Of a stretch of 64,000 nucleotides of DNA, positions 52,927-61,422 are shown one piece after another (positions within the stretch are counted from its first letter, which is position 1; each line of letters starts with the position of its first letter). The stretch is taken from positions 1 to 64,000 of the forward strand of contig JAJDBW010000025.1 in NCBI GenBank assembly GCA_029261155.1, in the 5' to 3' direction. The notes beneath the pieces were generated by a model. It had not been told where the DNA came from, ran no database searches, and saw nothing but the letters and a program-made list of their open reading frames with translations. The translations under genes were made by a program, and so were the position numbers. Source of the stretch: Nitrospirota bacterium (GTDB lineage: Bacteria; Nitrospirota; Nitrospiria; SBBL01; JAADHI01).

Positions 52927-54393
52927 CTACTTTAATACCAGGTCGCTGAAGACGGCGGTTGCGGCGACCGATGCGTTGATGAAGGGTTTCGGCCAGATGC
53001 CAAGAAGGAGAACGCCCGCGATACTGACATACAGGGCGATCTTAAGTGGAAGTGAAATGGGGATCGGCGTGCTGTCTTTCGGTTCGACGGAATAGATTTT
53101 TTTAACAACGATCAAATAATAGTAAAAAGAGATCACCATATTAATCAGGCCCACTGCAACCAGTAAAATCAAATCCTGATGGACCGCCGCCGCGATCACA
53201 TAGACTTTTCCGATAAAGCCGGCAAGTGGCGGCACACCTGCTAATGAAAGTAAGAAAACCAACATCGCAAAGGCCATCAAAGGGGACCGCCTGTTCAAAC
53301 CTGCGAAGTCTTCAATATCGTCTTTTTGAGTTAGGTTCGAAAAAATGATCACCACGATAAAGGCACCCATATTCGCAAAAAGATAGGTCAGAATATAAAA
53401 AAGGATGGATTCGCTCCCCATTTTTGACCCGGCCGCCATGCCGATGAGGAGGGTTCCGATTTGTGCAATACCAGAGTATGCCAAAAGCCGTTTCATATTC
53501 TTTTGCGCGATGGCCGTGATGTTGCCATAAGTCATCGACAAAATCGAAATCCAAACCAACATCCACTGCCAGTCGGCTTTTAAGCCGATAAAGGTTCCAA
53601 AGGCCACCCTCAAAAAAAGGCCGAAGGTCGCAGCTTTGGGAACGATTGAAAGATAGGCCGTCACCGTAGTCGGCGCACCTTGATAGACATCGGGGACCCA
53701 AGTGTGAAAGGGTGCCGCACCGAGTTTATATCCGATGCCAATAAAAATAAACAAGAGGCCCATTAACAAACCAATCGAGGTTTCCGGGTGTTTTTGAGCG
53801 ATCTCTTCAAATAGAACCGTTCCGGTGGAACCGTAGATCAAACTCACGCCGTAAGTAATCAGACCTGCGGAGAGTGCGCCGAGGATGAAGAATTTTATCG
53901 CGGCCTCGTTCGATTTTAAATCGTCTCTCAAATAGGCCACCAATATATAGAAACCGAAGGTCGAAAATTCCAGCGTAATAAAGAGGGAAAGGAAATCGTT
54001 GGCGGAGACCATAAACATCATCCCCAATGCCGAGAAAATCAGGAGGAAATAATATTCACCCCGGAAATACGATGCCTTCTCAAGGTAATCGATCGAGGCC
54101 AAGGTCATTAATATCGTCGAGAGCAGAATAAAGATTTTAAAAAAGATTGCCAGCGGATCAAGAATGAACATGCTCCCAAAAGAGATTCCGCCGGTACCAT
54201 TCATCGCGTAGCTCCCTAAGAGCAGGGTAATGAGCGCCATGCCGACCATGGAGGCATATGCAATTTGTGGTTTAGGAATTTTAGGGAAAGCAAAGTCAAC
54301 AACCAACACGGTACAAGCCAGCAGGGTCATCCAAAGCTCTGGCGCGATGAGCGTGAGATTCAGGTCGGCTAAGCTGAGGACTGCAGGCGTCAT
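52927..54393 (-). CDS. nuoN: NADH-quinone oxidoreductase subunit N
   Basis: The ATG at 54393, preceded by GGAGGGGAT, gives 488 residues. This is one of the antiporter-like proton-pumping subunits of complex I, with about 14 transmembrane helices. Conserved charged regions include LEFSTFGFYILVAYL (Glu in TM5) and GYKLGAAPFHTWVPDVYQGA, followed by FG-type KRLLAYSGIAQIGTLLIGMA with the pumping Lys. It is the last gene of the operon, starting one base after the nuoM2 stop. Confidence 0.95.
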   Translation of the reverse strand: MTPAVLSLADLNLTLIAPELWMTLLACTVLVVDFAFPKIPKPQIAYASMVGMALITLLLGSYAMNGTGGISFGSMFILDPLAIFFKIFILLSTILMTLASIDYLEKASYFRGEYYFLLIFSALGMMFMVSANDFLSLFITLEFSTFGFYILVAYLRDDLKSNEAAIKFFILGALSAGLITYGVSLIYGSTGTVLFEEIAQKHPETSIGLLMGLLFIFIGIGYKLGAAPFHTWVPDVYQGAPTTVTAYLSIVPKAATFGLFLRVAFGTFIGLKADWQWMLVWISILSMTYGNITAIAQKNMKRLLAYSGIAQIGTLLIGMAAGSKMGSESILFYILTYLFANMGAFIVVIIFSNLTQKDDIEDFAGLNRRSPLMAFAMLVFLLSLAGVPPLAGFIGKVYVIAAAVHQDLILLVAVGLINMVISFYYYLIVVKKIYSVEPKDSTPIPISLPLKIALYVSIAGVLLLGIWPKPFINASVAATAVFSDLVLK

Positions 54394-54394
54394 T

Positions 54395-56023
54395 TTAAGA
54401 ATCCCCTCCGGCCTTGGCTTTGAGACCCGGTTGTTTTGCGACTGCGGTAGCGGATATTCCTGTTTCAATTCGCATAAGGATTGGCGATATCCCTTTTTCG
54501 ATCACCGTAATAAATTTCCCCGGAAAGATTCCAAAAAAGAGAATAAAAAACATCAGGAGCACGAAGGGAAGTCGATCAATCATTCCCCGCGCATCTTTTA
54601 AGTGAGCCATTGCGGGGTTCAAATCTCCAAAAAACATGGCCCGCGTCATTCGAAAATAATACGCCCAGGTAATTGTGACGCCAAGGGCTGCTAAGATGGT
54701 TTGAATCGGATATACCTCCCAAGCCCCCATAAAAACCATGATCTCTCCAACAAAGTTCATCCCACCCGGCAAACCGAAAGAGGCTGCGGCACCGACAACA
54801 AAACAAAAGGTCACGAAAGGCATACGATGAACTAATCCACCCAGAGAGGGGATATCCATCGTTTTACTTTGGTTATAAATATAACCAGCAAGCGCAAAAA
54901 GGAGGCCCATCGCCATGGCGTCGGCGAAGAGAAAAAAGACTGCCCCGGTCAGACTAATCATGTTCAAGGAAGCCAGGCCGAGAAAGATATAGCCCATATG
55001 CCCGACGCTGGAATAGCCAATAACGAATTTCGTATCTTTTTGAAGAAAGGCCACCAATCCGCCATAGAGGATATTAATAATGCAAAGGACGGCCACCCAG
55101 GGCATCCAGACCACTGTGGCTTCTGGAAAGAGATAGAAACAAATTCGAATGATGGTAAAGTGGCCCAGCTTTTTCAGCACACCGGCATGCATCATGCTGG
55201 CTGCAGGAGGTGCCGCGGCATAACCGACCGGCGACCAAGAATGAAAGGGGAAAATGGCCGCAATCGGAGCAAAGCCGATAAAAATAAGGAGAAATGCAGC
55301 CTCCTTCATGCCGAGTGTTAGAGCGCCCTGCTCCGCAATTGCGATAATATTAAAGGTATTCAAACCCGAATTCACATAAACCAACAAAATACCGAGAAGC
55401 GCAATAACCGCACCCAAGGAGAGGTAGAGTGTCAGCTTCATCGCCGCATATTCCTTGCTATTTTTATTGAAGTTGAGGATGAAGGCTGGCGAATCACGTT
55501 TCGAATCTCCGCCCATCGTTACATAGCCCGACATGTCCTTGTAGCCCTTGGTATGCCGTCCCCAAATGGCGATGAAGAGGTACATCGGTATAACGGAAAG
55601 CTCGTAAAAGAAAAAGAGGAAAAAGAGATCAAGGGACATGTAGACGCCCATCGTTGCCGAGCCGAGCACAAGCAGGTTGATGTAAAACTCTTTTTGGCGG
55701 TCGGCGATGTGCCAGGACACGAACACCCCGCAAAACATCAAGAGTGCAGAGGCCAGAACCATCGGTGTTCCGATACCGTCTACACCTAAGATAAAAGAAA
55801 TTCCAAGCGCTTCTGACCAGACGCGTTCCTGAACAAACTGAAAGCCGCCCTTTGCCGTATCGAAATGATAGAGCAAGTAGATCGAAAAAAGCAGGGAGAT
55901 GGCACTGAAGGCAACGGTAATTCCCTTCACAAGATCCCGCTGTTGGTTCGAGACGAAAAAGAGCAAGGTCGCACCAACAAAGGGCGCAAAGAGGATAATC
56001 GATAAGAGATAATCGTCGATCAT
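54395..56023 (-). CDS. nuoM: Second NuoM-type antiporter-like subunit (NuoM2)
   Basis: The ATG at 56023 overlaps the nuoM1 stop by 4 bp (ATGA), giving 542 residues. The protein is NuoM-like: FFYELSVIPMYLFIAIWG has the TM5 Glu, and DTKFVIGYSSVGHMGYIFLG corresponds to the DIKKLIAYSSISH region. The HTWLPDAHVEAPTAGS motif of NuoM1 reads HSWSPVGYAAAPPAASMMHA here, losing the Asp and His, so the copy is divergent around its channel. Having two NuoM proteins is the defining trait of the 2M type of complex I. Confidence 0.9.
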   Translation of the reverse strand: MIDDYLLSIILFAPFVGATLLFFVSNQQRDLVKGITVAFSAISLLFSIYLLYHFDTAKGGFQFVQERVWSEALGISFILGVDGIGTPMVLASALLMFCGVFVSWHIADRQKEFYINLLVLGSATMGVYMSLDLFFLFFFYELSVIPMYLFIAIWGRHTKGYKDMSGYVTMGGDSKRDSPAFILNFNKNSKEYAAMKLTLYLSLGAVIALLGILLVYVNSGLNTFNIIAIAEQGALTLGMKEAAFLLIFIGFAPIAAIFPFHSWSPVGYAAAPPAASMMHAGVLKKLGHFTIIRICFYLFPEATVVWMPWVAVLCIINILYGGLVAFLQKDTKFVIGYSSVGHMGYIFLGLASLNMISLTGAVFFLFADAMAMGLLFALAGYIYNQSKTMDIPSLGGLVHRMPFVTFCFVVGAAASFGLPGGMNFVGEIMVFMGAWEVYPIQTILAALGVTITWAYYFRMTRAMFFGDLNPAMAHLKDARGMIDRLPFVLLMFFILFFGIFPGKFITVIEKGISPILMRIETGISATAVAKQPGLKAKAGGDS

Positions 56024-57684
56024 TCGCCCTCGCCTTCCAAGAAGGTCACAAATTGGGTGTGCTCTTTTCGCGACGGAGATTTTAGTTCGACGTCCTGAAG
56101 CGGTGTCAATGCAACGGGGTTTAAGGTGGAACCTCCCTCTCCCGCGACTTTGCCGGGTTCGAAGCGAGTGGTGACATATTGAATCGAACCCTCCATCATC
56201 TTTAAAAAGGGTGCGGGGTAAATCCCTACCCAGAGAATCATGACCGTGAGCGCCGCGCAAATACCGAATTCTCGCGAGTCTAAATCGACCAGTGATGCAT
56301 TTTTTGGATTCGATAATTCACCCAGCATGGTTCGCTGAAAAAGCCACAAAAGATACGCGGCACCCAAGAGAATGCCGATAACCACGGGAATCACATACAT
56401 GGGATTTCGCTGCCAAGCCCCAAGTGCGATCATAAATTCGCCAACAAATCCATTGGTTCCCGGCATCCCCATCGAAGAAAGACTGATGACCAGGAAAAAG
56501 GTCGCCAAAACCGGGACCTGCTTACCCAGGCCGCCGAATTCGGAGATGGCCCGGGTATGGCGCCTTTCGTAGAGAAAACCAACGATCAAAAAAAGACCGC
56601 CTGTTGAAACCCCATGGTTCACCATTTGAATCAGTCCACCGGCAATACCACTTTCATTAAGCGTAAAAATGCCGATGATCACAAAACCCAAATGACTGAT
56701 CGACGAATAGGCGATTAATTTTTTAATGTCGTCCTGGGCCAAGGCCAGCCAGGCGCCATAAACAATACCGATTCCGCCTAGAAGCACCATCATCGGCATA
56801 AAATTCTCCGAGGCCTGCGGAAGGAGTGGGAGCGAAAAGCGGACGAACCCATAGGTCCCCATCTTCAATAGTACCCCTGCCAACAACACGCTGCCTGCAG
56901 TAGGTGCTTCGACATGGGCATCGGGCAACCAGGTATGGAAAGGGAACATCGGGACTTTGAAGGCGAACCCGAAAAAAAGGAAAATAAAAACCCAATTCTG
57001 TTTTTGTGCCGAAAGCGGTGCTCTGAGCAAATCGAGAAAGTCGAAGGAATATTTTTTTGGGAGTTGATTTGCCAGCGCATAATCGTGGTAATTGAGATAC
57101 AAAACAACAAAACCAACAAGCATCAAAACACTACCCAGTAAGGTGTAGAGTACAAACTTCAAGGATGCGTAATCTCGATTCGGACCGCCCCAAGTTTTAA
57201 TGAGGAAGTACATCGGTATGAGCATGATTTCCCATAAGAGAAAAAAGAGGAAGAGGTCGAGCGCGGCAAAAACTCCCACGATTGTTGTCTCGAGGACCAA
57301 CAGACAGATCATATACTGCTTTAGGTAAACGCCGACCCCTTTCCAAGAAAAGACGAAAATCAAAAATAAGAGAAAGGTCGTGAGCACTATCAGCAGGATA
57401 TTGATCCCATCAACGCCGACGTGATAGGACACACCCAAGGGAGTAATCCATGAAAGTTGTTCCACAAACTGCATGTCGGACTTTCCGCGTTCGAAGAAAG
57501 CGGGAAGGAGCAGAGAAAACAAAAAGGTCAGGAAACTTCCCCCCACAGCCATCATGCGAATCTGCTGTTCATCATTCACAAAGATAAGCACAATGGCGAC
57601 CAAAGCCGGCAAAAAAATAAGTAGGCTTAAAATTGGAAAACCGAGCTGTTGGGATGCGAAGGTTTGTTCCAGGGAATTCAGCAT
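56020..57684 (-). CDS. nuoM: NADH-quinone oxidoreductase subunit M (NuoM1)
   Basis: The ATG at 57684 gives 554 residues. The protein is a canonical NuoM: LLWEIMLIPMYFLI with the TM5 Glu, FHTWLPDAHVEAPTAGSVLL, LLKMGTYGFVRF with the TM8-region Lys, DIKKLIAYSSISHLGFVIIG and MVNHGVSTGGLFL. It forms an antiporter-like proton channel in the complex I membrane arm. A longer upstream frame is an artefact overlapping nuoL. It begins 8 bp after the nuoL stop. Confidence 0.95.
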   Translation of the reverse strand: MLNSLEQTFASQQLGFPILSLLIFLPALVAIVLIFVNDEQQIRMMAVGGSFLTFLFSLLLPAFFERGKSDMQFVEQLSWITPLGVSYHVGVDGINILLIVLTTFLLFLIFVFSWKGVGVYLKQYMICLLVLETTIVGVFAALDLFLFFLLWEIMLIPMYFLIKTWGGPNRDYASLKFVLYTLLGSVLMLVGFVVLYLNYHDYALANQLPKKYSFDFLDLLRAPLSAQKQNWVFIFLFFGFAFKVPMFPFHTWLPDAHVEAPTAGSVLLAGVLLKMGTYGFVRFSLPLLPQASENFMPMMVLLGGIGIVYGAWLALAQDDIKKLIAYSSISHLGFVIIGIFTLNESGIAGGLIQMVNHGVSTGGLFLIVGFLYERRHTRAISEFGGLGKQVPVLATFFLVISLSSMGMPGTNGFVGEFMIALGAWQRNPMYVIPVVIGILLGAAYLLWLFQRTMLGELSNPKNASLVDLDSREFGICAALTVMILWVGIYPAPFLKMMEGSIQYVTTRFEPGKVAGEGGSTLNPVALTPLQDVELKSPSRKEHTQFVTFLEGEGE

Positions 57685-57692
57685 AACAAGAC

Positions 57693-59645
57693 CTATCCGA
57701 GCCCCCATTTCCATACAATGAGATTGCTCGGAAGCTGATCTCGAAACAAGATATAGATGTTGGCTAAAATAAAGGCCCCAACGATGATGATCATGGCATA
57801 ATTGTGAACCGATCCCGTCTGGAGACGCTTGAATATACGGGCACCGACATGATTCATGTACCCGACAACATTGATGAGACCATAGACGATGTATTTCTCG
57901 AATATGTTGGAGAACCATCCTCCGCCAAAGACGCCTCTACCAACCGCATTGACCATTCCATCAATGACACGTACATCAAATTTCCGACAATAAGAAACCC
58001 AGAAAAGATGCACAGCGGCGGTGGCATTGACCAGTGGATCGATAATCAATAGGTCAAGGTATTCACTGAATTTTGAAACCCAAACCCCCGGTGCGATAAT
58101 TCCCTTTTTATAAAAACCTGTCACGCGCTCCTCATAAGCCGCGATGGGCTTATTGACAAGCCACATAAAACCCGGCACCGCCTTCCGGTAAAACCAATCG
58201 GTATCGACACTGATCGTGGGCTCGGGATCAAGTTTTTTGAGTAACATAAAAAAGCCGAGCGCCGTGAACAGCAACATCAAGAGCGCCCCGACCACATGGT
58301 CGCCTGTATAAGGATGATAGTCTGCCGCAAAGGGAAGGCTCTTATAAAGAAATTCGGGCCATACCCCAATGAAGACACACATAAACGCAGCCAGGGCCAT
58401 GCCGGCAATCATATTCGGAGGAGGATCCTTAGCGACGATACCGGCGTCTTTTGCAAAAAAAACATAGTAAGGCAGCTTGAGTCCGGTATGCAGAAAAGTT
58501 CCGGCTGAGGCAAGCGTCAGCAAGAGCGAAACCGCCGGACGGTGGATTTCAATCGCCGCAGAGATAACCATCGACTTCGTCACAAAACCCGAAAAAAGCG
58601 GGAAAGCGGAAATCGCAAAACCGCCGATCATGTAAAGCGAAAAAGTGATCGGCATGGTCTTGTATAAGCCACCCAGTTCCGTCAGTTTTTTCCGACCCGT
58701 CATAAAGACCACTGAGCTCATACCCATCATCAAAAGGCCTTTATAGAGAATATGGGCATAGGCATGCGAGACCGCACCGTTGAGTGCTAAGTCAGTACCC
58801 ATGCCCACCGCGGCGACCATGTAACCGACCTGGCTAATGATGTGATAGGCCAACAACCTCCGAATATCATTTTCAAGCACCGCATACACCACCCCATAGA
58901 GGGCCATGGTCACCCCCAATGGAACAAGGATCTCCGTTCCGGGAAATCCCCGCACTAATACATAGACTGCTGTTTTTGTGGTAAAGGCCGCCATAAAAAC
59001 GATACCGGGAATCGTCGATTCGGGATAAGCATCCGGTAGCCAGGCATGAAAAGGGGGAACGGCGGCGTTAATGAGAAAACCGATGAGGATTAAAGTCGGA
59101 CCCAAGCCGGTATGAGGCAGGGCATCAAAAGCGATCCCGCCGCCATTGGCGACGTAAATTGCAATTCCACCCAACAAGGCCACACCGCCAAAAGTGTGGA
59201 CCATCAGGTAGCGAATCCCCACCGCGGCCGATTCCGAGCCCCTGAACCAAACCAGAAAAACGGAAGTGAAGGCCATAATTTCCCAAAAAATAAAGAGGGT
59301 GAATAAGTCACCTGCAAAGACCGCCCCCAAAGAACTCCCGGCGTAGAGCAGCGCAGCCATGTGTTCTCCGTCTCGCTCGACGTGGAGCGAATACACCAAT
59401 CCAATGAGGGCGGCAATCGTAAAAACATAGCCAAAGACAAGACTGAGCTTATCGACCCGTCCTAAAATAAATTCCTGTCCCATAGAGGAAAGCACACCAT
59501 GGGTCCCTTCTATACTCATCAATAAGCCAAAAAAGGCCAACAGAGGGGCACCCAGAAGCACTATTTTTCTCGTCGTTCCCTTAAGGAAAGGTAGAAGCGC
59601 TGCGGCAATAAAGAAAAAGAGAGTTGGATGAATAAACTCAATCAT
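57693..59645 (-). CDS. nuoL: NADH-quinone oxidoreductase subunit L with extended lateral-helix region
   Basis: The 650-residue protein is longer than the usual NuoL of about 610. The antiporter core is clear: FIFWEIMAFTSVFLVWF, PPFHAWLPDAYPESTIPG, NDIRRLLAYHIISQVGY and HILYKGLLMMG. The C-terminal lateral helix and last helix end in the standard RLQTGSVHNYA. Before that, IIDPLVNA, VIDGMVNAVG and IVYGLINVVG recur at exact 26-residue steps (Asn540, 566, 592), one more than the two such units I expect in ordinary NuoL. The resemblance to MrpD/HyfB-type antiporters in the core is normal for the superfamily. It overlaps the preceding small gene by 8 bp. Confidence 0.93.
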   Translation of the reverse strand: MIEFIHPTLFFFIAAALLPFLKGTTRKIVLLGAPLLAFFGLLMSIEGTHGVLSSMGQEFILGRVDKLSLVFGYVFTIAALIGLVYSLHVERDGEHMAALLYAGSSLGAVFAGDLFTLFIFWEIMAFTSVFLVWFRGSESAAVGIRYLMVHTFGGVALLGGIAIYVANGGGIAFDALPHTGLGPTLILIGFLINAAVPPFHAWLPDAYPESTIPGIVFMAAFTTKTAVYVLVRGFPGTEILVPLGVTMALYGVVYAVLENDIRRLLAYHIISQVGYMVAAVGMGTDLALNGAVSHAYAHILYKGLLMMGMSSVVFMTGRKKLTELGGLYKTMPITFSLYMIGGFAISAFPLFSGFVTKSMVISAAIEIHRPAVSLLLTLASAGTFLHTGLKLPYYVFFAKDAGIVAKDPPPNMIAGMALAAFMCVFIGVWPEFLYKSLPFAADYHPYTGDHVVGALLMLLFTALGFFMLLKKLDPEPTISVDTDWFYRKAVPGFMWLVNKPIAAYEERVTGFYKKGIIAPGVWVSKFSEYLDLLIIDPLVNATAAVHLFWVSYCRKFDVRVIDGMVNAVGRGVFGGGWFSNIFEKYIVYGLINVVGYMNHVGARIFKRLQTGSVHNYAMIIIVGAFILANIYILFRDQLPSNLIVWKWGLG

Positions 59646-59952
59646 AATAATCTTCTTTTTTCATCAACAAAGCATGTCCGATATATTTCGATATCACGAT
59701 AATTAAGATCGTCGATATAAGCCCATAGGCTCCCATAAATGCAGGAATGTGGTCCCAGAAAAAAACGGCATGATGCCGATGAACAAAGATATCCCCCACG
59801 GATAAAACACCCAAGGTGATATAAAAACCCTTCTTCACCTTACGCAGGGTCTCCGGGTTTTCGAAGATCCCCTCGTAAAATTTTCCGAGTGGCGTCGTCG
59901 CCTTGGACTTCTGGCCTGCCACACTTTCTGTGTAAGGCACTTCTTCTTTCAT
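59638..59952 (-). CDS. Two-helix membrane protein between nuoK and nuoL
   Basis: The ATG at 59952, with AGGTGAT before it, gives 104 residues; a GTG 15 bp upstream would overlap nuoK. A hydrophilic N-terminus (1-40) is followed by two transmembrane helices (about 42-57 and 69-92). The loop between them contains HRHHAVFFWDHIP, and the C-terminus is EDYYD. It resembles no standard Nuo subunit. Overlap with both neighbours (8 bp with nuoL) indicates translation in step with the complex, so it may be an accessory subunit or assembly factor. Confidence 0.8.
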   Translation of the reverse strand: MKEEVPYTESVAGQKSKATTPLGKFYEGIFENPETLRKVKKGFYITLGVLSVGDIFVHRHHAVFFWDHIPAFMGAYGLISTILIIVISKYIGHALLMKKEDYYD

Positions 59953-59960
59953 CTCATCAC

Positions 59961-60263
59961 CTACCACTTCATCAAATTCAACTCGTCCACATTCGTCGTT
60001 GCTTTTCTTCGGAAGAGCATGACGATAATGGCCAGACCCACTGCCGCTTCCGCCGCGGCAATGGTAATGATAAAAAGCGAAATCACCTGCCCGTCCACTT
60101 CTCCGAAGTGATACGAAAAGGCCACTAAGTTGATATTGGCCGCATTGAGCATCAGCTCAATTGAAAACAAAATAATGAGGAAATTTTTTCGTATCAGGAT
60201 GCCGACCAAGCCAATCACAAACATCAGGGTCGATACGGTAATGTAGTAGGATATGGGAATCAT
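59961..60263 (-). CDS. nuoK: NADH-quinone oxidoreductase subunit K
   Basis: The 100-residue protein has three transmembrane helices. Conserved features are the Glu in NFLIILFSIELMLNAANINLV and the second Glu in TIAAAEAAVGLAIIV, both part of the proton path in the complex I membrane arm. The length and order after nuoJ are standard. Confidence 0.96.
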   Translation of the reverse strand: MIPISYYITVSTLMFVIGLVGILIRKNFLIILFSIELMLNAANINLVAFSYHFGEVDGQVISLFIITIAAAEAAVGLAIIVMLFRRKATTNVDELNLMKW

Positions 60264-60291
60264 GGACGACGCCTTCTGGTGGAAAAAACCC

Positions 60292-60822
60292 TCATGTGAT
60301 GGGTTTCTCTTCGGGCTTCGATGTGGGGATCTTTTTTGCCAGCACCATCGCGCCGATCACGGCGCCCAATAAGATAATGCCCACCACCTCGAAGGGCAGG
60401 AGGTATTTATTAAACAAGGCCAGACCGACTTCTTCCGTATTACCCATGGGAGAAAGGGTCTTCCCTGCCTCAATCTTTCCCATAGAAAATAAAGTCGAAC
60501 GAAAAAGTCCCATGAGAATTTCGACCAAAAGAACGAGGCCAAAGAACAGGGCAATCCATATTTGCTTATGGAAAAAATGCTCCGTGGCCTTGAGATTCAA
60601 CAGCATTAAGACGAACAAATAGAGAACGAGGACCGCTCCCACATAAATGACGATCTGAATCGCAGCGATAAATTCGGCCTGAAGCAAAACGAACAGTCCG
60701 GCAACGTGGAGAAAAGTAGAGAGCAATGCGAGGGTACAATAGACTGGGCTACGAAGGCCGATGGTGAAAATGGAAGAAACAATAACGGCAAAAGCGAAAT
60801 AGAAAAAAAATATAGTCTGCAA
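60292..60822 (-). CDS. nuoJ: NADH-quinone oxidoreductase subunit J
   Basis: A TTG start with AGGAT upstream gives 176 residues and five transmembrane helices. The conserved segment LLQAEFIAAIQIVIYVGAVL followed by LYLFVLMLL is the TM3 region whose pi-bulge couples quinone chemistry to pumping. The C-terminal tail is soluble. It starts 9 bp after nuoI and 28 bp before nuoK. Confidence 0.96.
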   Translation of the reverse strand: MQTIFFFYFAFAVIVSSIFTIGLRSPVYCTLALLSTFLHVAGLFVLLQAEFIAAIQIVIYVGAVLVLYLFVLMLLNLKATEHFFHKQIWIALFFGLVLLVEILMGLFRSTLFSMGKIEAGKTLSPMGNTEEVGLALFNKYLLPFEVVGIILLGAVIGAMVLAKKIPTSKPEEKPIT

Positions 60823-60831
60823 AAGTGGATC

Positions 60832-61422
60832 CTATTCCGTATTTTGCTCCGGTTCCACCTTTGCGACGGGTTCCGGAATTTCGCCGTGTAAGGACGGAAA
60901 GCGGTATCGGTACTCGCTGGCTATTTCGTCCTCGCCCTCTTGATGGTGTGCAACGAGGTAACGCTTCGCCTCCTGGTAGGCCAGGTCTCCAATTTCGTAA
61001 AGCTTGGGTTTATCAAATATCAGGTCACGCTTGTTGTTGGTTGAATATTCGTAGATCTTTGTCATGCCCAAGGCATTTACGGGGCAGGCTTCAACACAAA
61101 AACCACAAAAGACGCACTTGGTGATGTCGATATCAAACTCAGTCGCATAACGAACGACTTCATTCTCCTCCTCTTCGACCGCACTCACAACACGAATACA
61201 ATGCGAAGGACAAGCGGCTTCGCAGAGATCGCATCCGACGCATCGTTCTTTTCCATCTTCATACTTCAAGAGACACAAGGCACCCCGATGCGTATCCGGA
61301 AGCGGGACTTTCGCGTGCGGATACTGAACCGTCACCTCTTTCACAAAATAGTGCGAAAAGGTGGTCTTTAAGCCCTTTACAATCTCCTTAAATAAGACAT
61401 TGTGGAGTAGCTTTTTAACCAT
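60832..61422 (-). CDS. nuoI: NADH-quinone oxidoreductase subunit I
   Basis: The ATG at 61422 gives 196 residues and overlaps the nuoG stop by 8 bp. Two [4Fe-4S] motifs are present, CVGCDLCEAACPSHCI and CVFCGFCVEACPVNAL, which carry clusters N6a and N6b to the quinone site. The N-terminal amphipathic segment and RGALCLLKYEDGKERC lead-in are standard. It normally follows nuoH, which is missing between nuoG and nuoI here. Confidence 0.96.
   Translation of the reverse strand: MVKKLLHNVLFKEIVKGLKTTFSHYFVKEVTVQYPHAKVPLPDTHRGALCLLKYEDGKERCVGCDLCEAACPSHCIRVVSAVEEEENEVVRYATEFDIDITKCVFCGFCVEACPVNALGMTKIYEYSTNNKRDLIFDKPKLYEIGDLAYQEAKRYLVAHHQEGEDEIASEYRYRFPSLHGEIPEPVAKVEPEQNTE

Noticed and set aside
57693-59645. 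An Mrp-type Na+/H+ antiporter subunit instead of NuoL
   Set aside because: The core resembles MrpD, but the lateral-helix region ending in RLQTGxxxxYA and the nuo operon context support NuoL.
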